Shown here: positions 8,024 through 19,245 of the stretch, piece after piece
Position numbering within the stretch: position 1 is the first letter of the stretch
Layout: each line of letters begins with the position of its first letter
Source: Streptomyces sp. R28
GTDB lineage: Bacteria; Actinomycetota; Actinomycetes; Streptomycetales; Streptomycetaceae
Direction: 5' to 3'
Assembly (NCBI RefSeq): GCF_041052385.1
Contig: NZ_CP163439.1
Span: 8,173,001 to 8,237,000, forward strand
Length of the DNA: 64,000 bases
Notes under the pieces: model-generated
The model's database searches: none
What the model saw: only the letters and a program-made list of their open reading frames with translations
Told to the model about the DNA's origin: nothing
Program-made: the position numbers and the translations under genes

Positions 8024-10212
8024 CGCGCGCTCGCCAACGTCACCGGCGCACCGCCGGCCAGGCCGGCCTGCACGGCGAGGGTGGCCGCCGTGGTGGCGAC
8101 CAGCGACTGAAGCGGCACCGGCATCGGCCCGCCGGTCCGAACCGCCTTGATGAACGCGGCCAGCTCGGCGTTCTGGCCCTTGTCCCGGGCCTTGGGCAGC
8201 CGCGAACTGACCCACTTCTTACGGCCGTACACCGAGGCACGCACGAAGTCGTCGAGCCGCAGCGCACGGCCGTCCGCGACCAGGTCCAGGGTCTCCTTGG
8301 GGAAACCGGACGGGCCGGTGGTGACGTAGCTGATGGTGGCGGTGGACCCGTCCGGGTAGCGCAGCACGACCTGCAGGTCCTCGTGGCCGGACGTGGCGGT
8401 CGCGTAGACCGAGACCGGGTCCGCGTCGAGCAGCCAGCTAGCCGTGTCGATGAAGTGTCCGCCCTCGCCGGCGAACCGCGACCCCTCGGTGCCCTGTTGG
8501 AGGTACCAGCTGCCGTGCTGCAGCCGGCCCGCGTTGACCAGGTAGCGGAGGTTCGCCGGACCGGTCCGGGCGCCGAACCTGTTCTTGGCCTCCTGGAGCA
8601 GCGGCGCGAACCGGCGGTTGAAGCCCACCTGCAGCCGGTCGTTGCCGGACTCCTCCACCGCCGCGAGCACTCCGGCCAGCTCGTCCTCGGTGAGCGCCAG
8701 CGGCTTCTCCACGAACACGGTCTTGCCGGCCATCAGTGCTCTTCGGGTCAGTTCGGCGTGCGAGCTGTGCCGGGTGACCACGAACACCGCGTCGATGGAC
8801 TTGTCGCCGAGCACGGCGTCGAGATCGGTGGTCGCCTCGGCGAAGCCGAACTTCCGCTGCGCGTTGGCCGCGGACAGCGCCGTCGTGGTGACGACGGTCG
8901 ACAACTCGACGCCGTCGCGCTGTGCCAGGTGCGGCAGCAGCATCGACGTCGCGTAGTTCCCCGCGCCGACGAACGCAAGGCGCACCGGCGAATTGGCGGC
9001 CCGGGCAGGGGCGGACGCTCCGCCGCTGGGTCGCTTCACCTCGGGCACGGCCACCGCCGGGGCCGCCGTTTCCTCCGCTTCCCCCGTGGGTTCGGGGTAC
9101 CGGAACAGTACGGCCACGGCCTTCAGGTCGCCGTCCTTCAGGCGCTGGTACGTCTCGACCGCGTCATCGAAGTCGGCGACGTGGGAGACCAGGGGTTCCA
9201 CGTCGACGCTGCCGCGGGCGAGGAGATCGAGGAAGCACGCCAGGTTGCGGCGCTCGGTCCAGCGCACGTAGCCGATCGGGTAGTCGCGCCCCTCGAGCTC
9301 GTACTCCGGGTCGTAGCGCCCGGGGCCGTAACTGCGGGAGAACCGGACGTCGAGCTCTTTCTCGTAGTACGCGTTCCATGGCAGGTCCAGGCGGCACTTG
9401 CCGATGTCGACGACCCGGCCACGGTCCCGGCAGAGCCGGGCGGCCAGCTCGACGGGCTGATTGCTGCCGCCGCCGGCGGCCAGGTACACCTGGTCCACGC
9501 CGTGACCGCCGGTGAGTTCGGCGACGGAAGCCTCCACCGCCGCGGACTCGGGATCGCCGCAGGCCACGGCGCCCAGGCGCTCGGCGAGCTCGCAGCGCAC
9601 CGGGTCGGGGTCGACGCCGACGACGCGGACTCCCGAGGCGGCGAGGAGCTGCACCACCAGCTGCCCGATCAGCCCGAGGCCGATGACCAGTGCCACTTCG
9701 CCGAGCTGCGGCTCGCCTTGGCGGACGCCCTGCATCGCGATCGACCCGACGGTGCCGAAGGCCGCGTGCCGTGGCGCGAGGCCGTCCGGCACCGGGGCGT
9801 AGAGGTTCTTCGGCACCCAGTTCAGCTCGGCGTGCAACGCGTGCTCGTTGCCGGCGCAGGCCACGAGGTCGCCGACCTTCACGTCGTCGATCCCGGCGCC
9901 GACCTGCTCGACCCCCCCGCACAGCGAGTAGCCCAGCGGCGTGTAGGAGTCCAGCTTTCCCATCACCTTGCGGTAGGTGGCGGGCACCCCGTTGGTGGCC
10001 ACGCTCTGCATGACCTTGGCCACCTGGTCCGGCCGGGAACGGGCCTTGCCCAGCATCGACATGCCGGCCTCGGACACCTTCATCATCTCGGTGCCGGTGG
10101 AGATCAGCGAGTAGGCGGTGCGGACCAGTACACCGCCCGGCTTGCACCCCGGCACCGGCACGTCGAGCACCGCCAGCTCGCCGCTCTTGTAGTTCTGTAC
10201 GACCTGCTTCAC
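8020..10212 (-). CDS. Bi-domain oxidoreductase (zinc-type ADH + Gfo/Idh/MocA)
   Basis: A 730-residue fusion of two NAD(P)-dependent enzymes. Residues 1 to about 375 are a medium-chain dehydrogenase-like domain (SLISTGTEMMKVSE, then a Rossmann fold with VIGLGLIGQLVVQLLAASG). A Pro/Ala-rich linker follows, and from about residue 420 a Gfo/Idh/MocA domain begins with LAFVGAGNYATSMLLPHLAQ and carries the EKPLAL motif. This exact fusion recurs next to heparinase-type lyases in exopolysaccharide clusters. The start is a GTG at 10212 with AGAGGAG eight bases upstream; the frame stays open to 10308 but that part overlaps the asparagine synthase gene. It most likely remodels a nucleotide sugar or a sugar residue; the exact reaction is not known. 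Confidence 0.85.
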   Translation of the reverse strand: MKQVVQNYKSGELAVLDVPVPGCKPGGVLVRTAYSLISTGTEMMKVSEAGMSMLGKARSRPDQVAKVMQSVATNGVPATYRKVMGKLDSYTPLGYSLCGGVEQVGAGIDDVKVGDLVACAGNEHALHAELNWVPKNLYAPVPDGLAPRHAAFGTVGSIAMQGVRQGEPQLGEVALVIGLGLIGQLVVQLLAASGVRVVGVDPDPVRCELAERLGAVACGDPESAAVEASVAELTGGHGVDQVYLAAGGGSNQPVELAARLCRDRGRVVDIGKCRLDLPWNAYYEKELDVRFSRSYGPGRYDPEYELEGRDYPIGYVRWTERRNLACFLDLLARGSVDVEPLVSHVADFDDAVETYQRLKDGDLKAVAVLFRYPEPTGEAEETAAPAVAVPEVKRPSGGASAPARAANSPVRLAFVGAGNYATSMLLPHLAQRDGVELSTVVTTTALSAANAQRKFGFAEATTDLDAVLGDKSIDAVFVVTRHSSHAELTRRALMAGKTVFVEKPLALTEDELAGVLAAVEESGNDRLQVGFNRRFAPLLQEAKNRFGARTGPANLRYLVNAGRLQHGSWYLQQGTEGSRFAGEGGHFIDTASWLLDADPVSVYATATSGHEDLQVVLRYPDGSTATISYVTTGPSGFPKETLDLVADGRALRLDDFVRASVYGRKKWVSSRLPKARDKGQNAELAAFIKAVRTGGPMPVPLQSLVATTAATLAVQAGLAGGAPVTLASAR

Positions 10213-10229
10213 CCGAACTCCTCTGATTC

Positions 10230-12164
10230 CTAAGCCGTTTGCCGAGTGCTCTGGCCGGACCCAGAGGTCGCGTCGCGATACCAGTACTCGAGGGTCAGCA
10301 CATGCCACAGATGCTTGGAGAAGTCCCGCTGCCCGGCGGCGTCCTCGGCGACCATCCGCGCCAGCGCGTCGCGGCGCAGGAGCCCTGAATTGACGAGCAC
10401 GCCGTCGTTCACCACCTCGCGAACCAGCGGTGCCAGATCCCGGCTCATCCAGGCGCGCAGCGGGGCGCTGAACAGACCCTTGGGCCGGTACACGATCTCC
10501 CGCGGCAGGATCGAGGTGGCCGCCTCCTTGAGGACGGCCTTGCCCTGCCGTCCGACGATCTTGCGATCACCTGGCACGGCGAACGCCGCCTTGACCACCT
10601 CGACGTCCACGTACGGCACCCGCACCTCGGTCGACGCGGCCATGCTCGACCGGTCCGTGTAGGCGAGGTTCAGGCCCGGCAGGAACATCCGGGCGTCGCC
10701 CAGGCACATGCGGTTGACGAAGTCGTCGAGGTCGTTGTCCTGATAGGTGTCCGCATGCTCGGTCAGCACGTCGTCGACCGTCCCGGCCAGGTCCGGATCG
10801 ATGAGGGCAAGCAGCTCGTCCTGGTCGTACATGGTGTAGCTGCGCCGGAACGCGGTCTCCTCCGGCAGATCGGCGAAGGAGAGGAACCGCTTCGCGAAGC
10901 GCACCGACCGGTACCCCCGGCGGCTCGTTGCGACCGGCAGCCGGTCCACGGCCGCGGACACCCCGCGCCGCAGGGGCCGCGGGACGCGCTGGTAGCGCAG
11001 CGCGAGCAGGTTGGCCAGGTGCTTGCGGTACCCGGCGAACAGCTCGTCGGCGCCCATCCCCGAGAGCATCACCTTGACCCCGGCCTCCCGGGCCGCCGAG
11101 CAGATCAGGAACGTGTTGATCGCGGCGGGGTCGCCGATCGGCTCGTCCAGGTGGTACGTCATCTGCGGCAGCAGGTCGAGCACGTTCGGGGCGATCTCGA
11201 TCTCGTGCAGGTCGACGCCGAACCGCTCGGCCACCTGCCGGGCATAGCGCAGGTCGTCCGGCATCGCCTCGAACCTGGCGTCCTCGGCGCGGAACCCGAT
11301 CGTGTACGCGGAGATCCCGGGCCGGTCGCGGGCCGCCAGCGCGGTCAGGTAGCTGGAGTCGAGACCGCCGGAGAGGAAGGTCGCCACGGGTACGTCGGAG
11401 AGCAGGTGCTGACGGGTCGACTCCTCGACGACGGCAGCGAGGTCCGGCTGTTCGCCGGCCCGGGCCCGCTCCCGGCCCTCGGCGGCGACGTCCTTCAGGT
11501 GCCAGTACCGGCCGCGCTCCACCCGGCCGTCGGGCCGGCACCTCAGCCAGCTCCCCGGCGGCAGTTTCTCCGCTTCGCGGTACGCGCACCGCGAGTCCGG
11601 CACCCAGTAGTACAGCAGCGAGGCCACCAGCGCCGCATGGTCCACCTCCAGCGATCCGCCGGTCGCGGCGGCGAGCGCCTTGAGCTCGGAGGCGAACACC
11701 AGACCCTCGCCGCGCCGGAGCAGGAACAGCGGCTTGATGCCGAGCTGGTCGCGGGCGAGCACCAGGTCACCGGTTCGCTCGTCGAAGACGGCGAACGCGA
11801 ACATGCCGCGCAGCCGGGGCAGGCAGTCCGTGCCCCAGCGCCGCCAGGCCTCCAGGAGCACCTCGGTGTCGGAGGTACCGCGGAAGCGCACCCCGGCGGC
11901 CGCCAGCTCGGCACGCAGCTCGGGCGCGTTGTACAGCTCGCCGTTGTATGTCAGGGCGAGGCCGTCCGAGACCATCGGCTGGGCGCCGGTCTCGGACAGG
12001 TCGATGATGGCCAGCCGGCGGTGCCCGAGCTGCACTTCGCCGTCACCGACGGGGTGGCCGTACCGGCCCGCCCCGTCCGGACCGCGGTGGGCGAGGGTGT
12101 CGGTGAGCCGGTCGGTCACGGCTTTCCCGTCCGGCCATCGGTAAGTACCTGCGATGCCACACAT
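10230..12164 (-). CDS. asnB: Asparagine synthase (glutamine-hydrolysing)-like amidotransferase
   Basis: 644 residues with a class II glutaminase domain (MCGIAG, nucleophile Cys2, YNGELYN) and a C-terminal ATP-pyrophosphatase domain with FLSGGLDSSY near residue 265 and the GMGADELFAGYR motif. The family makes asparagine, but copies inside polysaccharide clusters such as WbpS-like proteins are thought to amidate uronic acids. The presence of a GDP-mannose/UDP-sugar dehydrogenase in the same operon supports that second role here, as inference. Only three bases separate it from the upstream Wzz stop and 17 from the downstream oxidoreductase start, so it belongs to the operon rather than to general amino-acid synthesis. 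Confidence 0.88.
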   Translation of the reverse strand: MCGIAGTYRWPDGKAVTDRLTDTLAHRGPDGAGRYGHPVGDGEVQLGHRRLAIIDLSETGAQPMVSDGLALTYNGELYNAPELRAELAAAGVRFRGTSDTEVLLEAWRRWGTDCLPRLRGMFAFAVFDERTGDLVLARDQLGIKPLFLLRRGEGLVFASELKALAAATGGSLEVDHAALVASLLYYWVPDSRCAYREAEKLPPGSWLRCRPDGRVERGRYWHLKDVAAEGRERARAGEQPDLAAVVEESTRQHLLSDVPVATFLSGGLDSSYLTALAARDRPGISAYTIGFRAEDARFEAMPDDLRYARQVAERFGVDLHEIEIAPNVLDLLPQMTYHLDEPIGDPAAINTFLICSAAREAGVKVMLSGMGADELFAGYRKHLANLLALRYQRVPRPLRRGVSAAVDRLPVATSRRGYRSVRFAKRFLSFADLPEETAFRRSYTMYDQDELLALIDPDLAGTVDDVLTEHADTYQDNDLDDFVNRMCLGDARMFLPGLNLAYTDRSSMAASTEVRVPYVDVEVVKAAFAVPGDRKIVGRQGKAVLKEAATSILPREIVYRPKGLFSAPLRAWMSRDLAPLVREVVNDGVLVNSGLLRRDALARMVAEDAAGQRDFSKHLWHVLTLEYWYRDATSGSGQSTRQTA

Positions 12165-12167
12165 GTG

Positions 12168-13688
12168 CTACCGCGCCTCCTGGTCGTTGTCCGCGCCCTG
12201 CGCGGCCCACGCCGGCAGCCGCTCGGTCTGCCGCCGGCCCGTCAGGTTCTGCCGGTCCGGCCGCTCGCTGCGGCCGCGCAGCGCGGTCTGCAGCCCGTCC
12301 CACAGCGTGCCGTCGGTCCGGTCCCGCGGATCGGGGTCGATCAGCACCACCCCGATCACCGGAATGCGCTGGTCGGCGAGTTGCCGCGCCACGGTGTGCA
12401 GCCATGCGGCGCTGCCGTGCCCGGCACGCACCACGAGCACGGTCTGGGTGCCGAGGTACTGGAGGTCGGTCCACGCGGTGCCGGGTGCGACCGAGCCGAC
12501 GCCGATCAGATGCCCCTGACCCGGTACGGCCGTGGCCTGCTCGCCGCTGACTACGGTGGGGTCTCCTGGTTTCTGGCGGCGGCCGGAGAGCTGCGAGCCG
12601 GGCAGACCGTCGATGACGGCCACGGGCCCCTCGGCCGACAGTGCCCTGGCGACGTTCAGCGCGATCACGCTCGTGCTGCGCGCACAGCCCAGTTCCAGCA
12701 GCGACACCGGTTCCGCGGAGCCGCGGACGGTGCGCGCCAGGGACGCGGTGAGCCGTTCGCGTGCCACCCGGGTCCGTCGGCGCTGCCACAGCCTGCCCGA
12801 CCTGTGGGGCAGCTCCGCGATGACCGAGGCGCCCAGGTTCGCCGCGATGTCCCGGCGCAGCACGGGGCGGTCCGCCACCACCGTGCCGACCGCGGCCAGC
12901 GCGAGCCCGACGACGAGCCCGAGGACGAGCCCGATCGCGGCGTCGGTGACGGCGGCCTTGGGCAGGGAGTGTCGCACCGCGCGCGGTGCGTCCACGATCT
13001 GTGTGCCGGCGATGACGCTGGGCGTGCCGGTACGCGCATCCGCGGCGCGCTGGTCGAAGTCGGCGATCCGCGAGTTGAGTTCGGCCCGGCGGGCGAAGAG
13101 CGACTCGATGCTCGCCGACGCTTTCGGGTCGCTGTCCGGGGGCTGGTCCCCGATCGCCTCGTTGACCTGGGCGAGCTCGTGCCGCGTGCGGTCACGCTGG
13201 TCGAGCAGGGCCTTCGCCTCGGCCTTCGCGATTTCCTGCATCCGCGTCACATGGTCCGTGACGAACGCGTCGGCCAGCGCCTTGGCCCGGGCCACCGCTT
13301 CCGTTTCGGTATCGGCGGTCACATCGATCTGCAGCAGGTTGTTGGTCAGGCCGGTGCCTCGGTAGTCCTTCATGAAGTCCTCGGGCTTCTCCGGGGACTT
13401 GAGGGACTTCAGGGCCATGTCGGCGACCCGTGTGGTCTGCAGCACCGCGACGTCGGTACGGATCAGCGTTCCGGTGTCGTTCGGCTGGTCCTCCGCGTGC
13501 GCGACCAGCACCTTGGTCATCGCGCTCGGCGGCGGTGGCATCAGGACCGCCACGGCCGCACCGGCCAGGAAGCCCAGAAGCGCCATGGTGCACCACAGGC
13601 GGCGGCGCCTGCGCACCGCCACCACCAGCGCCTGCAGGTCGAGGAGCGGAGCGGCGGCCGGCGACTTGGAAGTCGTGCTCGTGCTCAC
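12168..13688 (-). CDS. Wzz-type chain-length determinant with degenerate tyrosine-kinase domain
   Basis: Polysaccharide co-polymerase, 506 residues. A short cytoplasmic tail (VSTSTTSKS) and first membrane helix (residues about 33-52) are followed by a charged extracytoplasmic coiled-coil region, a second helix (about 245-265) and a cytoplasmic nucleotide-binding-like domain. In that domain the Walker A position reads ELGCARSTSVIALNVA, without the Lys needed for ATP, and there is no C-terminal tyrosine cluster, so it is probably not an active BY-kinase. The GTG start overlaps the previous gene's stop by four bases. It would set polymer length together with the Wzy protein at 3.3 kb. Confidence 0.82.
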   Translation of the reverse strand: MSTSTTSKSPAAAPLLDLQALVVAVRRRRRLWCTMALLGFLAGAAVAVLMPPPPSAMTKVLVAHAEDQPNDTGTLIRTDVAVLQTTRVADMALKSLKSPEKPEDFMKDYRGTGLTNNLLQIDVTADTETEAVARAKALADAFVTDHVTRMQEIAKAEAKALLDQRDRTRHELAQVNEAIGDQPPDSDPKASASIESLFARRAELNSRIADFDQRAADARTGTPSVIAGTQIVDAPRAVRHSLPKAAVTDAAIGLVLGLVVGLALAAVGTVVADRPVLRRDIAANLGASVIAELPHRSGRLWQRRRTRVARERLTASLARTVRGSAEPVSLLELGCARSTSVIALNVARALSAEGPVAVIDGLPGSQLSGRRQKPGDPTVVSGEQATAVPGQGHLIGVGSVAPGTAWTDLQYLGTQTVLVVRAGHGSAAWLHTVARQLADQRIPVIGVVLIDPDPRDRTDGTLWDGLQTALRGRSERPDRQNLTGRRQTERLPAWAAQGADNDQEAR

Positions 13689-15056
13689 GCCGAACCTCCC
13701 GTCGCGCGGCCGGGCACCGCGAACGTCAGAGTGGCGTCGTCCGGAAGCTGGTCGGCGGACCGCGCGGGGCGGGCCTCGACCGTGCCGGCGAGGACGACGC
13801 CGACGACCTCGTGCCTGCCGTCCGCGCACGCCTCGGCGACGCCCGTGAGCTCCTCCGCGGTCCAGCTGCCCGCGCTGAGGACCACCAGGGCACCGTTCTC
13901 GGTGTCGCGGTCCGGCACCATCGGCCGGTCCACCGACACCTCCACCACTCGCAGCAGCGGATCGCCCTTGGCCTCGGCGACGAGCTGCCCGGCGGCCCGG
14001 CGGGCGGTCTCGTCCCCGTCCGGTACGACGACCAGCAGCCGCCGGGGAGCCGGCAGCTGGTTCCTCAGGCGAGCGCACACCCGCCGGTAGCGGAGCCGTC
14101 TGCCGGCCTCGTCGCCGGACTTCTCCGGAGCCGGTACGTCCCACCGGGTGTCGATGCCGAGGAGCCGGCGGATCCGGGCTCGTGGGCCCCCGTCCTGCGG
14201 CCCCTGCGCGCGCCTTTCACCGGGCACGTCGACGGTGCCGAGAAGCGTCGAGCCCAGCGCCGCGGCGATCTCCGGTTCGGTGCGCAGTCGGCGGTTCATC
14301 CGTGCGGCGACGAGATGGCCGATGACCGCGAGCAGGAAGAACAGCAGCGCCCCGCCGACGATGAGCTGAATCCTCGTCGGCGGCGCCTCGCCGGTCGGCC
14401 GGGTGGCCGGCCCCATGACCACCATGCCTGCCTTGCTGCTCGCCGGGCCGGCCTCGTCGAGCTTCTTCATGGCCGCCTCCAGCGAGGTGCGCAGGTTCTC
14501 GAGCGCGGTGCGGGCCTGCACGCTCTCCACGGTCTGTCCCGGATCGGCAGCCTTGGCCAGGTCGCTGATGCGGCGGTTGGTGTCCGCGACCTGCTTCCGC
14601 AGCGCCTCGGTCTCCGCGGCCGCCGCGGAGTCGGTGCCGCTGCCCGCGATCTGCGCGGCGTACTGCACGAACTGCTGGGCCACTCGGTCGGCGAGCCGCT
14701 GCGCGCGCTCTGGGGTGTCGGCCGTACCGGAGATCGTGATGATGTTCCCGTCGGCGGGCCTTGGCGCTCACGTTGTCCCGCAGCTCGGCGTCGCTGACGT
14801 CGGTCCAGTGCAGAGCGGCGGCCGCACGGCCGACCACCGCCGAACTGGTGGCGATGTCCACCTGGGTGAGCAGCTCGCGCTCCTCCCAGATGCCTGGCAG
14901 CAGTACCGGTGCCGACGCGGTGTATCGCGGCGGGAACACCAGCACCGAGGTGCCGTAGCCGAATAGTGCGCCCACCACGGCGAGGACGGTCAGAAGCCGC
15001 CACCGCCGACGGAGTATCCGCCCGATCGTGACGAGGCGGATGGTGTCTTCGTTCAA
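13685..15056 (-). pseudogene. Wzz-type chain-length determinant, apparent frameshift
   Basis: Two adjacent frames together make one Wzz protein. The first, from a TTG at 15056 that overlaps the upstream stop (TTGA), encodes the cytoplasmic tail, first membrane helix (LLTVLAVVGALFGYGTSVLV) and RYTASAPVLLPG, then loses similarity after RDNVSAKA. The second frame resumes with DGNIITISGTADTPERAQRLA, a typical Wzz segment, then a coiled coil, a second helix (LIVGGALLFFLLAVIGHLVA) and a degenerate kinase-like domain. Removing one base from the G/C run at 14754-14762 restores a 457-codon frame. A genuine mutation or a sequence error would look the same. A shorter protein starting at 14683 would lack the first helix. 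It is the first of two tandem Wzz genes. Confidence 0.78.
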
Positions 15057-16310
15057 CTGCGCTGCCTCTTCTTCCCTGTGCGCACCGGACCGCTCGCCGG
15101 CACCGCACCGCGGTCCCCGCACGCGGCGGCATAGGCGGCGAGCAGCGACGCCTGCGAGTTCCGCCAGGAAAGCTGCCCGCTGATCCGCTCCTGGCCGATC
15201 TCGCCCATCCGGTCCCGCTTCTCCGGATCGTCCAGCAACACCGTGATGAGCTTGGCGAACTGGGCCTCGTCGTTGGCGGGCGCGTAGACGGCGGCGTCAC
15301 CGGCGGAGACGCGTGCCTCCTTCAGGTCGAACGAGACGATCGGCCGGCCCATCGCCATGTACTCCAGGACCTTGTTCATGGTCGACACGTCGTTGAGCGG
15401 ATTGCGCGGGTCGGGGGAGAGGCACACGTCGGCGGTGGACAGGTAGCGCACCAGGTCGGCGTCCGGAATGCGGCCGGTGAACTGCACCTGCTCGGATAGC
15501 CCGAGCTGCCGGGACAGCTCCACCATCGCGTCGAAGGCGTCGCCGGAGCCGACGAACACCGCATGCCAGTCGGTCCGCCCGAACTCGTCGCGCAGCTTCG
15601 CGAGGGCCCGCAAGGCGTAGTCGACGCCGTCCTGTGGGCCCATGACGCCCAGATAGCACAGCAGATGAGGCTTGCCACGCTTCAACTCCGGCTCGGGCGG
15701 CACCGGTTGGAACCGCTCGATCTGGGGCGCGCTGCGCACCACGAAGACGTCCTCAGGGCGCCGGCCGCCACGGCTCACCGCGACGTCCCGGTAGCTCTCG
15801 TTCGTGGCGAGCACGATGTCCGCGGCCCGGTAGGTCCGCCGTTCCAGCGCGCACACGGCGCGGTAGAGCAGGTCCTTGCCGCGGTCGAACCGGGAGAGGT
15901 ACAGCTCGGGTACCAGGTCGTGCTGGTCGAAGACGAACCGCGCGCCGCGCCGCCTGAGCCACCGTGCCGCCAGGAACAGCAGGTCGGGCGGGTTGCAGGC
16001 GTGAACCACGTGGACCGGGCCGACCTTGCGGGCCAGCCGGGCCGTGTGCCACAACGCCGTTCCGTACTCCTTCAGGTAGCCGGCCGGGCCTCCGGTGGCC
16101 GCGCGCAACGGGTAGCGGTGGATCCGCACCCCGTCGATCACCGCCTCCGGCTCCGTGTCGCGCTTCTCCCCCCGGGGACAGATGACGTGCACTTCCCAGC
16201 CCGCGTCGCGCAGCGTCGTGCACTCCTGCCACACCCGCCGGTCGAACGGCACCGACAGGTTCTCCACCAGAATCAGCGCGCGGCGGTTCGACCCCCCGCC
16301 GCTGGTCGCA

Positions 16311-16321
<11 letters not shown>
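15053..16321 (-). CDS. Glycosyltransferase family 4 (WcaI/WbuB-like)
   Basis: GT-B glycosyltransferase of 422 residues. The N-terminal signature ALILVENLSVPFDRRVWQE is characteristic of the WcaI/WbuB group of exopolysaccharide and O-antigen transferases. Further marks are HACNPPDLLFLAA, FDQHDLVPELY and, in the C-terminal half, VCLSPDPRNPLNDVSTMNKV and EYMAMGRPIVSFD, where the E-x7-E usually lies. The start is probably the TTG at 16321, overlapping the dehydrogenase gene by 11 bases; no ATG or GTG occurs before the first beta strand. It is expected to add an early sugar to the lipid carrier after the sugar transferase at 17.7 kb. Confidence 0.87.
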
Positions 16322-17627
<1,306 letters not shown>

Positions 17628-17709
17628 GACTCGTTCCTCCCCCCAGGCAGGCCCTTGCGGCCTGCGGTCCGCGCGTCGGCGGGACCGTCCAGTTGCAGAC
17701 CCCCGCGCA

Positions 17710-19188
17710 TCAGTAGGCCCCCTGGCCGTAGAGCACCGCACGCAGCGTCTTCCACAAGATCACTGTGTCCAGGGCGAGCGACCAGTCCTCCACGTACCGC
17801 AGATCCAGCCGGACCGCCTCCTCCCACGACAGGTCGCTGCGTCCGCTGATCTGCCACAGGCCGGTGAGTCCGGGCTTGACCAGCAGCCGCCGCCGGATGT
17901 CGGGGCCGTACGCAGCGGACTCCTCCGGTAACGGAGGCCGCGGACCGACGAGCGACATCGATCCGGTGAGCACGTTGAAAAGCTGCGGGAGCTCGTCGAG
18001 CGAGTACCGGCGCAGCACTGCTCCCACCCGGGTCACCCGCGGATCCCGGCGGAGCTTGAACAGCAGCCCAGCACCCTCGTTGCGGTCGGCCAGCTCGGCA
18101 CGTGCCCCGTGGGCCCCGGCGACCATGGTGCGGAACTTGAGAATGGTGAACTCGCGGCCGTCCTTGCCGACCCTGCGCTGGCGGTAGAACGCCCCACCCC
18201 GACTGTCCATCAGCACGAGCAGCCCGACGAGCACCATCAGCGGCGCGAAGAGGATCAGCAGGATCGCCGCGCCCATCCGGTCGACGACCCCTTTGACCGC
18301 GCGGCGGCCCCCGGTGAAGGTCGGCATGCTGACCCGCAGCAGCGGGATCCCCAGCACCGCGTCGACGTGCAGCCGCGGGCCGGCCACCTCCATCAGCACG
18401 GGGGCCACGACCATCTCGGCGTCGCTGCCTTCGAGGTTCCAGGCCAGCCGCTGCAGCCGGTCAGGTGACCAGTGCGGGTCCGGAGTGACCGCGACGACAC
18501 GGTAGCCCTCGTGGTGGACGTGCTTGGCGACGTCCGTCAGCCGGCCGACGACCGGCACTCCGTCCAGTTGGTCACCGTCGAGCCCCCGACCGTCCGTCGT
18601 GCACACCGCCTCCACCCGCCAGCCGATGTGCGGGAACTTGCGGGTTCGGATGATCAGGTCGCGCACGGTCGCCGGGCTCCCGGCGGCGAGCACCGGTCTC
18701 AGGCACCGTCCTTCCTTGCGCTGTTTGTGCAGCCCGAGGCGGAGCAGATACCGCGCGGTCATGGTGACGAGCGCGATCGCGGGTATCGCGACGAAGATCC
18801 AGAGCTTGATGTTGCGCGAGGTGAGGGCGATCCCGCCGAGTGCCAGTACGACGGTCGCCGTGAACAGTGAGCGCCCGAGCCGGCGGAATTCCTCGGCACC
18901 CTGGCCGAGCACGGCCGGAGCCCACGCCCGGCTCACCGCAAGCGCCCCCAGCACCAGCAGCTCGGTGCCGAACGCGAGGATGCCCCATTTCTCATGCCAG
19001 TTGGCCGCGTCCCGGGCCCCGAAGAACTCGCCGATCGCCGCCACCACGAAGGCGGTGACCACGGTGTCGCTGATGATCACGGTACGGCGGTACCGCTGTT
19101 CCCAGTCGATCGCAGGCTGTCTGATCGCCCCGTTCGCCAGACGCCCGCCCGCCGACGGAAACGGGCTGACTATTCCCCCTTGCCGCAC
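17710..19188 (-). CDS. Exopolysaccharide polyprenyl-phosphate sugar transferase (WbaP/WcaJ type)
   Basis: Membrane enzyme that moves a sugar 1-phosphate from a nucleotide sugar to undecaprenyl phosphate and so starts each repeat unit. Four hydrophobic helices lie in about residues 25-150, a CoA-binding-like Rossmann domain follows, and the C-terminal bacterial sugar transferase domain has a membrane hairpin (ILLILFAPLMVLVGLLVLMD), ILKFRTM, SLDELPQLFNVL, SLVGPRP and KPGLTGLWQ. I choose the GTG at 19188 (GGGGGG upstream; 492 residues, the normal length); an ATG at 19344 would add 52 residues encoded by low-complexity repeats. It is the first gene of the exopolysaccharide operon. Confidence 0.85.
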   Translation of the reverse strand: MRQGGIVSPFPSAGGRLANGAIRQPAIDWEQRYRRTVIISDTVVTAFVVAAIGEFFGARDAANWHEKWGILAFGTELLVLGALAVSRAWAPAVLGQGAEEFRRLGRSLFTATVVLALGGIALTSRNIKLWIFVAIPAIALVTMTARYLLRLGLHKQRKEGRCLRPVLAAGSPATVRDLIIRTRKFPHIGWRVEAVCTTDGRGLDGDQLDGVPVVGRLTDVAKHVHHEGYRVVAVTPDPHWSPDRLQRLAWNLEGSDAEMVVAPVLMEVAGPRLHVDAVLGIPLLRVSMPTFTGGRRAVKGVVDRMGAAILLILFAPLMVLVGLLVLMDSRGGAFYRQRRVGKDGREFTILKFRTMVAGAHGARAELADRNEGAGLLFKLRRDPRVTRVGAVLRRYSLDELPQLFNVLTGSMSLVGPRPPLPEESAAYGPDIRRRLLVKPGLTGLWQISGRSDLSWEEAVRLDLRYVEDWSLALDTVILWKTLRAVLYGQGAY

Positions 19189-19245
19189 AGAACCCCCCAG
19201 GTCCCCAGTGGCTCGACGTGTTCGCCCAACACGATTCCTCCCCCC

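Noticed and set aside
10755..14090. 1111-codon plus-strand open frame
   Set aside because: It lies antisense to asnB and wzz, has Arg/Pro/His-rich low-complexity translation, and no family motif. Long antisense frames are normal at this GC content.
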